DNA from: Blakeslea trispora
Taxonomy: Eukaryota; Mucoromycota; Mucoromycetes; Mucorales; Choanephoraceae
Reading direction: 5' to 3'
DNA: 64,000 nt
Assembly: GCA_025331445.1 (NCBI GenBank)
Contig: JAIWNE010000005.1
Span: 248,001-312,000, forward strand
Positions 14,988 through 26,351 of this stretch are shown in pieces. How positions within the stretch are numbered: the first letter of the stretch is position 1; each line of letters begins with the position of its first letter. The position numbers were made by a program, and so were the translations under genes. The notes beneath the pieces are model-generated. The model worked only from the letters and a program-made list of their open reading frames with translations, ran no database searches and was not told the origin of the DNA.

Positions 14988-16370
14988 TTGACAATTCGAC
15001 ATTCAAAACAATTCGTTCACTATGCTATCAATTTATATGGCAAAACAAATCGCCTCGGATTTCTTTCGAACAACTTTGTCTTACTAGAACTGAGGGCAGA
15101 CTGTGTTTACTTGACCCTACCAAACAAGGAATAGTACTTCAAATGAAATAGCTACGCGCTCTCTTCTCTGGCTCCCCACCTTTTCCCCAAGAGATGTTGG
15201 TCCACCACTTTGCCTTGATGTCACTCTGCAAAGAAGAACCCCTGTTTACCTTTTACTCCCCCCGACCATCGTACACATGCACTAACACATCCGACTTCTT
15301 TTGCTCCCTCCTTGTATAAAGCATTTGATCATTTTGGAATTGCTTTTTTCCTTTGAACAGGTTCTTACTTCAGTGCTCCTTCATTTCCCCTCTCTGGAGA
15401 TTTTTTCAGTCAATTCCAACAGATCACTGGTTGCAGCGTTACAAGACATTACCAGCATCTCATTTTTTGGAGTCCACTTTGGGATCTTTGCCTTTATTGA
15501 TCTGTCGCCCAGATTTCTATTCCTGCTTCCCAAACCTCCTTTTTCGCCTCTACCGAGAGGTTGTAGCTGAAGGCTCCATGTGTTTCTCTACATTGGTCTC
15601 TCCTTGGATAGCATCCAACCCTCCAACTCTCCTTCCACTACCGAATTCCGATACCCTTCACATTCAGTTGATCGCAAGCGATCCCTGGCATAATTGTTCA
15701 TCCAAATCCTGTCGACTACACAGGAGCGCTAGTGCTCCTAGTCACCGAGTCCGACTTTTATCTCGATTACTAACTCATTTCTGGGCCTTACCTGTTCTTC
15801 TGCTAATTCGGACATTAGAGTACCGTACATTTCACAAACGTCTTCCTACCAATCAATGGCTATGTCAAATCGGCATTCGCAGCTCAACTCACTGTCAGTT
15901 GTGTCGCCAGTAGGATAATCATGATCGCTTTCTCGCTGCTTGACCAGCCCGCTGGAGCATATGGGTAGAAATTTTTGTTGCTTACTTTCCACATCATTGC
16001 TTCATCCCGACAGAAGTAGTCGATAGTTTGAATCTCAAAGCTGTACCTCCATCGCTTGCCTCTTCTACCAATGCCCTTTTGACTGTGGTTCATACGACTT
16101 ACTGGGTAATTTGGGTAAGATATTGGCGTCTACATTTCGATGCAGTACCTATGGTGCCAGAAACTCTTCTGAATCGCGCAATCTCTCTCATAGCTCGCTT
16201 TGCCATCACTGTCACTCATAATATTCACACACACCATCTTTTTCTTTCCTTGTCCTCTTAAACTAGACTGTTATTTTAGATTCTAGCTTTAAGCACACCC
16301 ACACCCCACCTCTCAGCGATGTGTGGCTATTTGTTGATTTTAAATAAATTAGCTTTACACAAAAAAAAGA
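14988..16370 (+). mobile_element. 5'-truncated LINE (non-LTR retrotransposon)
   Basis: The insert is bounded by an imperfect duplication of about 13 bp ending in GCTGTGCA (to 14987, and 16371-16384), and its 3' end carries a short A run (ACACAAAAAAAA). Its long open piece (15353-15913) ends with a block typical of the zinc-binding region following fungal reverse transcriptases (HKRLPTNQWLCQIGIRS, THCQLCRQ). After a frame break the sequence continues TVVHTTYWVIWVRYWRLHFD. Only the RT C-terminus survives, consistent with truncated target-primed insertion. Confidence 0.75.
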
Positions 16371-16384
16371 GAGAGAGCTGTGCA

Positions 16385-16553
16385 CAAGCATCGTCAAAGA
16401 AAAGATCGCTTTTCTTCGCCTGAAGAATATAAGGCGTATATCAAAAAATTATGGGATGAGCTTGCTCCAGCTCAATGGAACAAACTTATTGAATGTATGC
16501 CACGAAGAATGGAAGAGGTGTATCGCAATAAAAATGGGTCAGTCTACTATTAA
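16385..16553 (+). pseudogene. Tc1-like transposase, C-terminal piece
   Basis: Continues exactly in frame from the piece ending at 14987: VKVKRAVH joins KHRQRKDRFSSPEEYKAYI, followed by LAPAQWNKLIECMPRRMEEV and YRNKNGSVYY, then TAA. This is the usual Tc1 C-terminal end (MPRR block). The perfect frame match across the LINE supports the nested insertion. Confidence 0.8.
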
Positions 16554-17072
16554 CGCCCTCTTTTTTTAAACAAATACATATACTTTTGCTTCATGAACCA
16601 CTTGAAATAATTCAGCACAATACTTTTTCCATATTGTTATTATTGATTGTTTGCTTAATGCTCATTTATGTAATGTCATGAAGGGTAAGAATGAATGGCT
16701 ATGATGATTATCAGATCAGAAATTTAATTTTTTTTTGTAGGGCACTGTACTATCCTAAATTCTTAGTGATTCCATACTACCAGTCAATTAACGAGGAATA
16801 GTACAAGTATTTCTGTACCCACTTCCTCTGCCTGGGCCCCTACAGGACACGTTCATAGCGTTAACAGATCATGTGGCACAGTTGCCCCCAATCATTCCGA
16901 CATCAGTCCTGATACTAAAAAACGAGGGGCGTTTGCGAAAATGGACTAGATTCCGGTCATAAATCACTTCATATAGGATCAGGCAAGGCAGCATCAGTCT
17001 TTGTCCTTGCTCCCCATCAAGTTTGAAGTAGAGGCAGAAGTATTTGTCATTCTGTAAAACATACATCAAATT

Positions 17073-17073
<1 letters not shown>

Positions 17074-17113
<40 letters not shown>
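17074..17113. repeat. CT dinucleotide microsatellite
   Basis: About 20 uninterrupted CT units just upstream of the coding remains of a decayed transposase. Confidence 0.95.
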
Positions 17114-17114
<1 letters not shown>

Positions 17115-17905
17115 GGGCATCTTTAGAATCTCTTTATCATCTCATATATTAGTGGGAGCTATATCTTTTGCGGACGTAGTAAATGTGTCCATGAAAGGAC
17201 CGGATAATACAAAGAGAAGAAAGGTAGCCGGAGCAAATAAACGTAAGACATTAGGTAATAGAGTGTCAGTGTTCAGTGAAACTAATGGTTCCTAATATAT
17301 GCACTTTATTGTTGACATTGTGATGATAATCCGCAACAACAACAACAACAAAAAAGTCAATTAGACCAAAAGAAAGGTGTCTTTATTTAGTAAACATTTG
17401 CAACCTCTATATATACTAATGATGGATTATGTATCTAATGGAGTGTTAGTTACGCGTTATTCTAAACCTACTCTCTCTTTATCTGTTTGTATGAGGATAT
17501 ATTGAAACGTCAAAACAATTATCAACACACATTAATGTAATGACTAATCTGACTTTGGAGATTGTTGTTATTTCTAAAACGACATGTGTATCCGACGATA
17601 GGGTATGTATACAACAGACAAAATGGATATTATGGATACATTACCAGATATGCAAGGGATACGTATGGTTATGGACAATGCTCCTATACATGTCCCTGCT
17701 ATGATTGATCCTTTCATCGAAAAATGCGGTTATGTTTCACTCTAACTTTCTATACATCCCCCTTTTATTCACCTGAGCTGAGTCCTATGGATGGTATTTG
17801 GGTTATTGTCAAGTCAAGATTGTTATGTATCGAAAGACCCAGAAAGTCTGACAAGTAGATTAATTGAAGAAGTTTCTATTCAAAATCATGTTCAACGTTC
17901 CGTAA
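17100..17905 (+). pseudogene. Decayed Tc1/IS630-like DDE transposase
   Basis: Recognisable pieces are HILVGAISFADVVNVSMKGP and KRRKVAGANKRKTLG (17140-17250), then after about 300 nt of unrelated or decayed sequence DKMDIMDTLPDMQGIRMVMD with NAPIHVPAMIDPFIEKCGY (17620-17745), followed by a frame-shifted block matching the SPELSPMDG-type catalytic region. Several frame breaks and stops are present. Terminal repeats were not found. Confidence 0.7.
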
Positions 17906-18196
17906 CCAATTTTGAATAAAGGATCCATTTGAGACCAACTTGATACTGACTGAGGGAAAACAGTTGTTACCAAGTAACCAATTGAGGCCCCAAGAAAGCG
18001 ATGAAATACTAACCAACCGAGACTTGTAAAAGTACCTCAATCGAAAGACAGTACTTTCTTTGTGACAATGCATAAAGTAACACATTCCCAAACTTGTCAA
18101 TAAGTTTTTCTTTTTTTAGAATAGGAGTACAAATTACTTTTTTTTTTATTCTTTTTATTGCTATTAGAAAATTTCTTCTCGTTTATTTGGAAAACA

Positions 18197-19462
18197 CTAT
18201 TCGTTAAGAGGAGCAAAACCAATGCGTGGAGTAGCACCAAAATCGAAAACAGTGACAAAATGACGCAAAAACATATTCCCCAGAATGAAGTTGTTTTCGG
18301 AAGCAACAAACAGAAACAAGCATTGTTCATCACTCGCTCGTTTAGCAACCAAGTGTTTGACTGGTATGGCAATCGATTTAGAGTTATCGAAAAACAGATT
18401 GACAGTGCCTTCTGATTCTTGAAGAGAACAATCAGCTACATAGGTATGTTTTGCCTTATTGTCCATGGCTAAAGGCTTTCCAGTGATAGCACTGGCTAAG
18501 CTGTGGGCCAAGATCTTGGGCAAGTACATAAAGTTTGAGCCTGTATCTACACCAAATGGTGTAGTGTGATCAAAATCGAAATTGACAGAACCAGTTGTAT
18601 TCTTGAAATCCATTCCCTTTAGGTTGACAGCCCAATGACTGAGAGCACCTTGAATATGTGGGACATCAGCATAGACGAGTTCATTTTCTTTAGCTGCCGA
18701 CAAGTCAACATCACCCAACACAACCTGACCGCCACTTTGATCATGAATTGTGACAGAAAAGACAGGATGAGGAATCAAACCCTTCTTGAAGAGATGGATG
18801 ATAGGTGGGTCGTATGCTTCTTTGTGTTGAATGGATCGAAATGTGCCTCCAGAGAGACCAGCACCAAAGATGCCATCAATAATCACATGACCTTCATCCG
18901 TCTTGTTGTTTTGTGTCGAGAGAGGACCTTGAGAGCGATCAATGGCAGCTAATGTCTGATTTGGCAAGATAAGATTGGCATCTTTGAACGAAAAGACATC
19001 ATTAAAATAACTGCCATGAGCACTTCCAATGCCGTAGGATAGATGAATATTGTCTTCTGCTTTGCGATAGGTTGTTGAAGTATTGGCATCAAAGTGTTGA
19101 AGAAAGTCAGGGCAGCCTGTACTGGGTGTACATTGTTTACTGGGAACCCAAGTATCAGCACTGCCTGTATCAAACAAGAACAAGAAGGACTGCTCTGGTG
19201 TACCAATATCAGCTCGGATTGCCAACTCATTCAAATCAGCGTCATTGATAAGAGGGATACTGACATTCGTACTGGTGTTTGTATCAGAGATTAAAGCGGT
19301 CAGTGAAATATCCAGTTGTCTCTTGGACAGCTTTATGAAATCTACTGGTTCTGCATGAGATCTCTTGACAGATTCCAGAGTTAGACGGATAGGTGATGAA
19401 GGCAATGCATCAACAAGGTGATTGATAAAAAAGAGGATGAATGTGCTTGTAGCAAGGCGCAT
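18197..19462 (-). CDS. Secreted pepsin-like aspartic protease (A1 family)
   Basis: Extracellular acid endopeptidase with an intronless 421-aa reading frame. A signal peptide covers about residues 1-19 (hydrophobic STFILFFINHLVDA). A propeptide with dibasic sites (VKR, SKR) follows. The first catalytic Asp is in FDTGSADTWVP (about residue 97) and the second in GVDTGSNFMYLP (about 306). The flap Tyr sits in LSYGIGS. Cys pairs appear near the first lobe (CTPSTGC) and in the C-terminal lobe. The end is FDFGATPRIGFAP, as in rhizopuspepsin-type enzymes. Several NXT/NXS sites suggest glycosylation. No GPI or membrane anchor is visible. Both active-site motifs are DTGS rather than the DTGT often seen in the second. 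Confidence 0.93.
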   Translation of the reverse strand: MRLATSTFILFFINHLVDALPSSPIRLTLESVKRSHAEPVDFIKLSKRQLDISLTALISDTNTSTNVSIPLINDADLNELAIRADIGTPEQSFLFLFDTGSADTWVPSKQCTPSTGCPDFLQHFDANTSTTYRKAEDNIHLSYGIGSAHGSYFNDVFSFKDANLILPNQTLAAIDRSQGPLSTQNNKTDEGHVIIDGIFGAGLSGGTFRSIQHKEAYDPPIIHLFKKGLIPHPVFSVTIHDQSGGQVVLGDVDLSAAKENELVYADVPHIQGALSHWAVNLKGMDFKNTTGSVNFDFDHTTPFGVDTGSNFMYLPKILAHSLASAITGKPLAMDNKAKHTYVADCSLQESEGTVNLFFDNSKSIAIPVKHLVAKRASDEQCLFLFVASENNFILGNMFLRHFVTVFDFGATPRIGFAPLNE

Positions 19463-19753
19463 ATTTAGCAGCTTTGAAAGATAAAGAAAAAGAGAAAGAA
19501 AAGGAAAGGAGGGGGAGGGGTTTAAGCAGAAGGTCTATAAGCGAAAGAAAGGAGAAAAAACAAAGAAAGAAAGAAAGAAAAAAAAAAGGTATTTTAATGA
19601 ACTCTTTGAAAATCAAACAATAGGGGGCATCTCTCTCTTTTTTTTTTTCTTTGATTAAGGCGGGTCATACAAAAAAGTTTAAAAGACGAGAAAGACACGT
19701 TTTTTTTCTGCTTGTTATTTCAATTCCGACACAAGCAACAGAAAAAAACTAAC

Positions 19754-20143
19754 TTAAAGTCTTCGGTTGACTGAGCGACGTAACTCGCCTTCTTTGAGTG
19801 GTTGCTCTTGTGCTTCACGACCTCCACTTGAGGTAACAGAATTCTCTCTGGTATATTCTCTTAAACGGTTGAGTGTATATTCTTTTCCAATCAAGTATGC
19901 ACTTAACGCGCCTAGTTGTCAAATAGGTTTAGTCAATCAATCGTAATAAGTGCTTAAACTAATATGGCGTACCAACAGCAAGGCCAGTCCTATCAAAGTT
20001 AAAATGGTTAATATCACGATATGCTCTTTTTTTTCTTTCTTTCTATTCTCTTTACCAACCCAACAAGACACTTTTAGGTGTATTCTGCATGTTTCTGTTT
20101 CGTTAAAATAAATAAAAGAATAAACAAAAAAAAAAATTACCAT
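19754..20143 (-). CDS. Small single-membrane-segment protein (68 aa) built from microexons
   Basis: Not recognised as a family. Exons complement(19754..19911, 19973..19989, 20056..20084, 20141..20143) join in frame: an exon carrying only ATG, then 29 nt, 17 nt and a 158-nt final exon. All introns have GT..AG ends. The protein starts MNTPKSVLLGWTGLAVGALS, with one hydrophobic segment ending at AYLIGKEY, then a charged polar tail finishing RRSVNRRL. Size and shape recall small mitochondrial inner-membrane subunits or assembly factors, but this is inference. The only long open frame in the area (19937-20143) is mostly intronic. Confidence 0.6.
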
Positions 20144-21190
20144 TTCAAAGTCCCATTTTTTTTTTATGTATTAAAAAAGACAGGCTATTTTATTTAATAA
20201 TAATCATGCCAAAAAAAAATCGTTTGATTTAAACGACTATAGATCCCCTCTAAGCAAGAATCATAGAATTTGAAATATTACGTAATCTGTGAAACAGCTA
20301 TAATGAGAAGCGTGTCTTGTTTAATCTAAAGAGTCTGTTCATATGTATCTGTTGCTCTGTCCTTTGCCTATTTCGATCGATCTACACATGAAGGTACATC
20401 TTGCCTGCAAAACCAAAATTGCCTTATAAACAATTGCATTCTATTCATGTATTTCATTTTCTCTTTTTTTAGGTATACTACTTTAATCAGACTATACACT
20501 TGATTGTATTTCTATAGGCTTAATTGTAACCCAGAGAATGGACTGTTTTTTTCAAATACACATAAATAGAAGCATCGTCTGTTTATTTATGATCTTAACT
20601 TGTCTTTGAATACAGCCTTGCTTTGTAATCTCTATTTCATTGCAATAGTGACCTGAAGCAAAACAAAATAAGGCCCTATAAATCACTATCAGCTTTATTG
20701 GTACAACAATGAATCAGTTACTCAAAAGTACTTTACAGCAGTCAAGTGTTACATCATAAGCAAATGTCGAATCAAGCTTAAGCAAAAGAAAAGCAAGAGA
20801 GTGAGAGAGAAAACATTGAACAATGTCTCGGAGCTTTGCTCTTTTAGCAAGACAACAGTCAAGCAATTCTTTCCCGCTTCCCTTTTTTTTTGGAATTGCT
20901 CAGCAATCTGAATCATGGCATTTCAAGCTCAAACAATCATTTGCGACACATGATTGGTCACTGCTGGTCGCTTTATTTATACTTTTTTTTTTTTTTTATT
21001 ATTATGATTGAGAGTTTGTGTGTGTGCGTACGGGTAAGGGTAAAGGAAGGTAATTTTCTCTTTTCTTTTTCTCAATAAAGTGCGTTTCACCTTATATTTT
21101 TATTTTTTTTTGTATCTAATCTTTCTTGTTTTATCTTGTTTTATCTTGACTCAGACTATATAAACTTATTCTTCAACGCATCTTATCGGA
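20144..21190. other. Intergenic; promoter region of the HSF-type gene
   Basis: No gene supported. A TATATAAA box occurs about 30 bp before the ATG of the following gene (about 21157-21164). Long T runs and a GT-rich patch precede it. Confidence 0.5.
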
Positions 21191-22582
21191 ATGAACAATG
21201 GACACTCAAACCCAATAGCATCACTAGGCATCAATACACAGTTTAGTGGAAACAGTTCTTCAAGTGGTGGTGGCTCTTCCCCTTTAAATTCACCTCTAAT
21301 CTCACCTTCAGCAGGATCACCTTCTTCGTTTACTGCAATCGAGAATAACTGGGACCAACTTCAAAACCAATTTTCGCAACAAATGTCTCTTCAGCCTCCC
21401 AATTCTACACAGTCTAATTCAACCAAACCTGGTAGTGGCAATACTTTTGTACATAAATTATACAAGTAGGTCCTTTTTCTTTTTTTTCTCTTAAGCTATC
21501 CTATCACTTACCGATACCTGTTAGTATGGTCGTTGATAAACAATATCAGCATTTAATTGCCTGGACATATACAGGCACTTCATTTGTCGTATGCAACATA
21601 ACTGATTTCTCGAAAGATGTTCTGCCAAAACACTTTAAACACAATAATTTTAGTAGTTTTGTTAGACAACTCAATATGTAAGTCGTTTTTTGGAAAAAGA
21701 AAAGGAAAGGCTTGATGTTGATCTCTATGGTATAGGTATGGTTTTCATAAAGTCAATAAATCACCAAGAGGACATCGTACGTTAGCAGAGAATCAAATTT
21801 GGGAGTTTTCACATGCCAAGTTCCTGAGGAACAGACCAGACTTATTAGACGAAATCAAGCGAAAAGCACTCGAATCAGATTCAGTAAGAAGAGATGCTGG
21901 TGATATGAATTCACATATGGCCATGATGCAAATGTCTCAAACAGACATGATGCAGCAAATATCTCATCTTCAAGATAACCTCAATCAAATCATGAACGAG
22001 CTAGCAGAGACCAAGAAGCGACAGGCAATGCAAGAACAGATGATGAGACATGTTATGGATTACATAAACAAGCAACATGGTACACCGTGTAAGTTGAATG
22101 ATGTTTCTGCCAACCCATAGGATATTGACTAGCTTCCTATAGTACAAGCAGACATGTTTGATCTATCCAAACAGGATCCTGATCGACCACCTCCACCTAT
22201 CTATATCACTTCTGCTGATAATCAACAACAGCAACAACAACAACACAATCAGTTCTTTTTAAATGTAGCTGAACAACCCTCAGTACCAAACTCACCCTTA
22301 TCAACTGCTTCTTCGCCTCGTATAATGCATACCAATATTCCTCCTCCATTACAGCTTACAGTGCAGACACAAAACCTTCATGTTCAGCGATCTCCTTCGT
22401 TAACACCCACTTCTTTTCAAATGGCCATTGGCTCACCGTTGCCATCCAGTCCGTGTTCTACTAGTCCAGGACAATTCTTGTCTGAGGATGATAACAGTCA
22501 ATTCTATAGTCCTCGAAGTCCCATTGGCCCAACCAATGGTTATCTGTTAGATCCTCATAGTCATCCACAACATCCCTTTTAA
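21191..22582 (+). CDS. HSF-type DNA-binding transcription factor (second paralogue)
   Basis: Nuclear regulator with an HSF winged-helix domain. Exons 21191..21465, 21525..21677, 21736..22088 and 22143..22582 give 406 aa. The N-terminal 85 residues are Ser/Gly/Pro rich. The HSF domain runs about 86-180 ([71 protein letters not shown]). A Met/Gln-rich coiled coil follows ([20 protein letters not shown]), then a Pro/Ser/Gln-rich tail resembling an activation region. The fungal HSF1/SFL1/SKN7 group is the likely family; no receiver domain is present, so SKN7 itself is unlikely. It shares its first intron position and phase with the HSF gene at 5575-7721. Confidence 0.88.
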
Positions 22583-22801
22583 ACAATTTACCCTGTCTGA
22601 TTGTTCTTTTCCCGAATTGCTGTCTTTTTTTTTTTTTTTCTTTTCTCGGATATCTTTCTTTCCCGAATGGCCCGCTTCGGCCTTATAAAAAAAAGAAAAA
22701 AAAAAAGGGCTGACTTGAATAAAGCAGAAAATTATTATTATTATTTCTTTTTCTTTTCTTTTTTCTCTTTTCTATCATTTTTGTATATAAACCATAATTC
22801 A

Positions 22802-23782
22802 ATGAATTCATCAGATTACCTTACTAGAGTACAGACAGATGCCCTTTTAGATGATTTCTCAGAGATGGATAACATTAGACAGCATAGAATAGAAAACGAT
22901 GAAGTCATCTATCCGACAGATAAACCAGTCTCTACTTGGAAACAATTAGTACCCCGTTTATTGATTTTCTTGTTCATTGGACTATCATCACTTGCCTTCT
23001 CACTCTCTTTAGCTCATTATGTGCTGGACATTGGGTTACCAAGAACACTAGAGGATGTCAAGTTGACAGCATCACATCTAGACGAACTCTTACAGAACAG
23101 TTGGACAGGATATGGTTCAGTCACCATCGTGTTTTCTGTTCTCTATCTTTGGCAGCAAGCCTTTTCTATACCAGGTTCTGTCTTGCTTAATTTGTTAGCT
23201 GGTTACCTCTATGGTATCTTTACAGGCGGTGTGTTGACCAGCTTCTTGACAGCAGGTGGTTCTTCACTTGCCTATGCATTGAGCATGTTAGTGGGCGAAC
23301 CTCTGATTCATATTCCCTGGATTTCACGTAAAGCAGAACCACTCCATCTTCAGTTAGAACAAGAGAGACGATCAGGTGGTCTCTTTTGGTGGCTGTTATT
23401 CGCACGTCTATTTCCCTTTTCTCCATATTGGCTCATCAATCTGATATCACCTTTGCTTGATATCCCTATCATGCCCTTCTTTTGGTCTACTGTATTTGGC
23501 TCAATGCCTTATAACATTGTCTGTGCTCAAGCAGGAGATGTCTTGAATGACCTTACTTCTACTTCAGATATTCTTACTGTATCACTTGTCATCAAACTGT
23601 TGGTTGTCTCCTTCATCTCTCTGGTGCCTGTTATTTGGGGTAAATCGATTCAACAATGGACTCGTAAAATCATGGGTTTACCTGCACCTACAAACTATGA
23701 CGATGATGATGTTGAAAAGAGTTTAACTGATAATTTGGAACTAATGCGTCAAAATCATCATGACCATGCATCCTCATCATAA
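22802..23782 (+). CDS. TMEM41/VTT-domain (DedA-like) membrane protein
   Basis: Multi-pass ER or Golgi membrane protein of the SNARE-associated/VTT family, whose TMEM41/VMP1 members scramble phospholipids and support autophagy. It is an intronless frame of 326 aa from the ATG at 22802. The longer open frame upstream is low-complexity T-rich leader. A cytosolic acidic N-terminus is followed by a first helix (LLIFLFIGLSSLAFSLSLAH), then the VTT core with IPGSVLLNLLAGYLYG, GGSSLAYALSMLVG and FARLFPFSPYWLINLISPL, the family's re-entrant signature. There is a final helix and an acidic His-rich tail. It begins about 220 bp after the HSF-type gene on the same strand. Confidence 0.88.
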   Translation: MNSSDYLTRVQTDALLDDFSEMDNIRQHRIENDEVIYPTDKPVSTWKQLVPRLLIFLFIGLSSLAFSLSLAHYVLDIGLPRTLEDVKLTASHLDELLQNSWTGYGSVTIVFSVLYLWQQAFSIPGSVLLNLLAGYLYGIFTGGVLTSFLTAGGSSLAYALSMLVGEPLIHIPWISRKAEPLHLQLEQERRSGGLFWWLLFARLFPFSPYWLINLISPLLDIPIMPFFWSTVFGSMPYNIVCAQAGDVLNDLTSTSDILTVSLVIKLLVVSFISLVPVIWGKSIQQWTRKIMGLPAPTNYDDDDVEKSLTDNLELMRQNHHDHASSS

Positions 23783-25190
23783 AAAGAGACCATTTTCATT
23801 CTAAGCCCCCCCCTCTTTAATCAATCGAATTGACCAAGCTTTTGTTATTGGCATGTTACACTCAAGAGAACCAAGAAACACAAGCTATTTTGTGTCTCCA
23901 ATAAATATCAACCCATTTGATCTGTTCAAGAAGTCACTAGGCAGAATAAATCGAAATGAGTCAAGAATGACAAGCAGCTTCTCAAACCATTGATGGTTTG
24001 TTTAACACAATCTTTTTTGTTGTTGTTGTTGTTGCTGCCTTTGAGGACTTTGAATTGATGTAAGCTTTCTTCATGTTCTGAGCCATGCTTTAAAATTTCA
24101 TTATCAGCAAGTTTTTCTTGACCACAATGGCCTATAAAGAAAAAAGTGGGGAGACAAGTCTTAAAAGTGATACATTACAGTGAATGGCACATACATTCTG
24201 AAATTAAATAAGGCTTTCTCAGTAAGGATAAGAACAATAAGACAAAGCCATTGTTTAGCTTGAAGACTACTAAGAGAAATACATGAGTTAGACTATGATG
24301 AACACATTATGATGCTTTGACTCATCTATCTTTATTTGCTATAAAGATGTTGTCAATTGTATCCCCCATAGATCTCTTGAGTGGTTTTTTTATCAAAAGA
24401 AAAACTATCATATGCATTAAGACTAGAAATCAACATGCATGCATCTAACATACTCCTTCATGACCTCGATAAGACTACCAGCAAGCATGTTGGAGAACAA
24501 CAGAACCATTTAGTCAGTTAATAATGAGAGAAATGTCAACTTGGACTACCACGGCCATATCACAACTATAGCCATCATTAGCTCCTCGGAATAGTGGTAA
24601 CATCTATATAGAGAAGAACATCTTTTTTTTATTGTGTAGACAGGGCAAAATGATGTCTATTCAAAGCAGTACACAGATGATGTAGTTGGGTACCTTTTCA
24701 GATGAAAATAAGCAAACTTAAAGGATGCCTTATTCTATCATAACTAAAAGAAAAAACAGCCTTGATTTACTAGAACAAGACAAAGCAAAAGACTGTGTTT
24801 ATGCTGGCCGATTAAAGATGAGTAAGAAAGGTTCAAACAAGAGTCATAAATGGATTTGTATAGAGTGTAGTCAGTCTGTAGCACAAATCGAAATTCATGC
24901 AAGCACTCAAAGCAAAGTTATCCATCTCTTTCTTTACTAAAAAAAACCATCCATTCAAGTCAGTGACTATTCTCAGGTTAAAGGATATACGAGCGTATGA
25001 TAGATTGATACTCTTGATGAAATTTGTATAGCCAACTACTTTGCTTGCAACGAGTTGATACAGAGGTGTAACGTGACCTGCTTTTTTTTTCTTGATTACG
25101 TGTCTGTTTTTTAAAAATTGCTTGCATTCGCGTCTCTTGTATTTTTCTCTCTTTTTTTTTTAACGATATATACAAAATATAAAATTTATT
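23783..25190. other. Intergenic, one unassigned small ORF
   Basis: About 1.4 kb. A C-rich run follows the VTT gene (23805). A 71-codon plus-strand frame at 24725-24940 has two Cys and a Trp (HKWICIECSQSVAQIEIH) that faintly recall a FLYWCH-like zinc finger or transposon fragment, but it is too short to call. Nothing else was seen. Confidence 0.5.
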
Positions 25191-26265
25191 ATGATGACAG
25201 TACAACAGTTAGATGCTCTTCGTGACCAAATCAAAAACGAGGCAAACGCTTCATCTCCTAACCTTCAAAAAATGGGTCAATATTTGACTCAAGCCAAGGT
25301 AATATGATCTTTGTCAGTTTTATGAACAAAATAGGACTCACTTTAGAAGTTTAGGTTGCACTTATTGAACTTGGTGCCTTTGTGCCTGTTGCTGGAAAGA
25401 CTGACCCTAACGTATTGGTTGCAGCTCGTAGGTCAAATGGAGATGATTGTTTTTTAAGCAAATCTAATGTTATCGATTATTAGGTGATATTCTCGAATCT
25501 GGTGCTTATTACAGTGTTCGTATCAAGGACATTGGGTCATTTGAACGATACATTGCTCAGCTCAATACATACTATCATGATCTTGTGTAAGCTCATATAC
25601 TGTCTCTTCTTTTCTCTACAGCTTGACTGAACTTTTTTTTTTATAGCTCTGTTCTTCCTCCATCAGATCAAATGTATCCACTGATTGGACTTAATTTACT
25701 TCGATTGTTATCACAAAACAGATTATCTGACTTTCACACAGCACTTGAAGCCATCGATCTTGACCAGTTACAGTCCAACCCATACATTAAACAGGCTGTT
25801 GATTTAGGTAATGACCGCGATATGAACAAATAATCGGATTGAACTCAAGTGTTTGATTAGAACAATTTTTGATGGAAGGAAGCTACAATAAGGTCTGGAG
25901 TACAAGAAGTACTGTGAAAGGAGAGGAGTTTTTGTTCTTTTATGATATCTTGATCAGTACCATCAGGTAAAGAAGCAAATGATGAAAGATGAAGAGGAGA
26001 CTCATTTTGTTATATTAGACATGAGATTGCTAGCTGTAGTGAAAAGGCTTATGATTATTTGCCTCTGAATAATGCCAGTACTTTATTGTTCTTGAAGAAT
26101 ACAGAAGAATTATTGAACTTTGCATCTGAACGTGGTTGGAAAGTCAACCCTGCCGAGCAAAAGATTTACTTTGGTTCTGAAGACAATGACACTGTAGAAA
26201 TTCCTCAGGAACAAATCATTACGCGTACATTGGGTTATGCTAGAGAACTTGAGCGTATTGTATAA
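25191..26265 (+). CDS. rpn12: 26S proteasome regulatory subunit RPN12
   Basis: Lid subunit of the 19S regulatory particle, of the CSN8/PSMD8/eIF3K type. Six exons (25191..25298, 25355..25427, 25484..25586, 25647..25807, 25861..25966, 26019..26265) join in frame to 265 aa, close to the family length. The N-terminal helical repeats begin MMTVQQLDALRDQIKNEA. The conserved core includes YYHDL, YPLIGLNLLRLLSQNRLSDF, EQFLMEGSYNKVW and FFYDILISTIRHEIASCSEK. The C-terminal winged helix is YLPLNNASTLLFLKN through GWKVNPAEQKIYF. The initiator pair ATGATG directly precedes the conserved start. It is followed after only 86 bp by ERV14. Confidence 0.95.
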
Positions 26266-26351
26266 AAATAACAATAATCTATTTAAAAGCACGAATCTCC
26301 TTTTTTTTTTCTTTTTCTCTTTTTCTTTCTATTTTATTATTATTTGATACC

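Larger units (their letters stand above)
14560..16747 (+). mobile_element. Decayed Tc1-like transposon, interrupted by a LINE
   Basis: Ends resemble each other in inverted orientation. The left end reads CAGTGAACTACAAAAAG. The reverse complement of the right end (16731-16747) reads CAGTGCCCTACAAAAAA. The right flank is TA; the left flank is CA, perhaps a mutated TA. Between the ends lie an N-terminal HTH piece and the C-terminal DDE end of a transposase, separated by the LINE insertion. Without the LINE it would be about 0.8 kb, so it had already lost the middle of its transposase gene. Confidence 0.7.

Noticed and set aside
15353..15913. Host protein-coding gene of 186 aa
   Set aside because: It is the C-terminal remnant of a LINE reverse transcriptase, with flanking duplication and A tail, not a host gene.
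22601..22801. Extended N-terminus of the VTT protein
   Set aside because: The extra 67 residues translate T/A-rich leader. The ATG at 22802 starts sequence typical of the family.
24725..24940. FLYWCH-like zinc finger ORF
   Set aside because: Only two Cys and one Trp are in place, the length is too short for the domain, and no neighbouring exon completes it.
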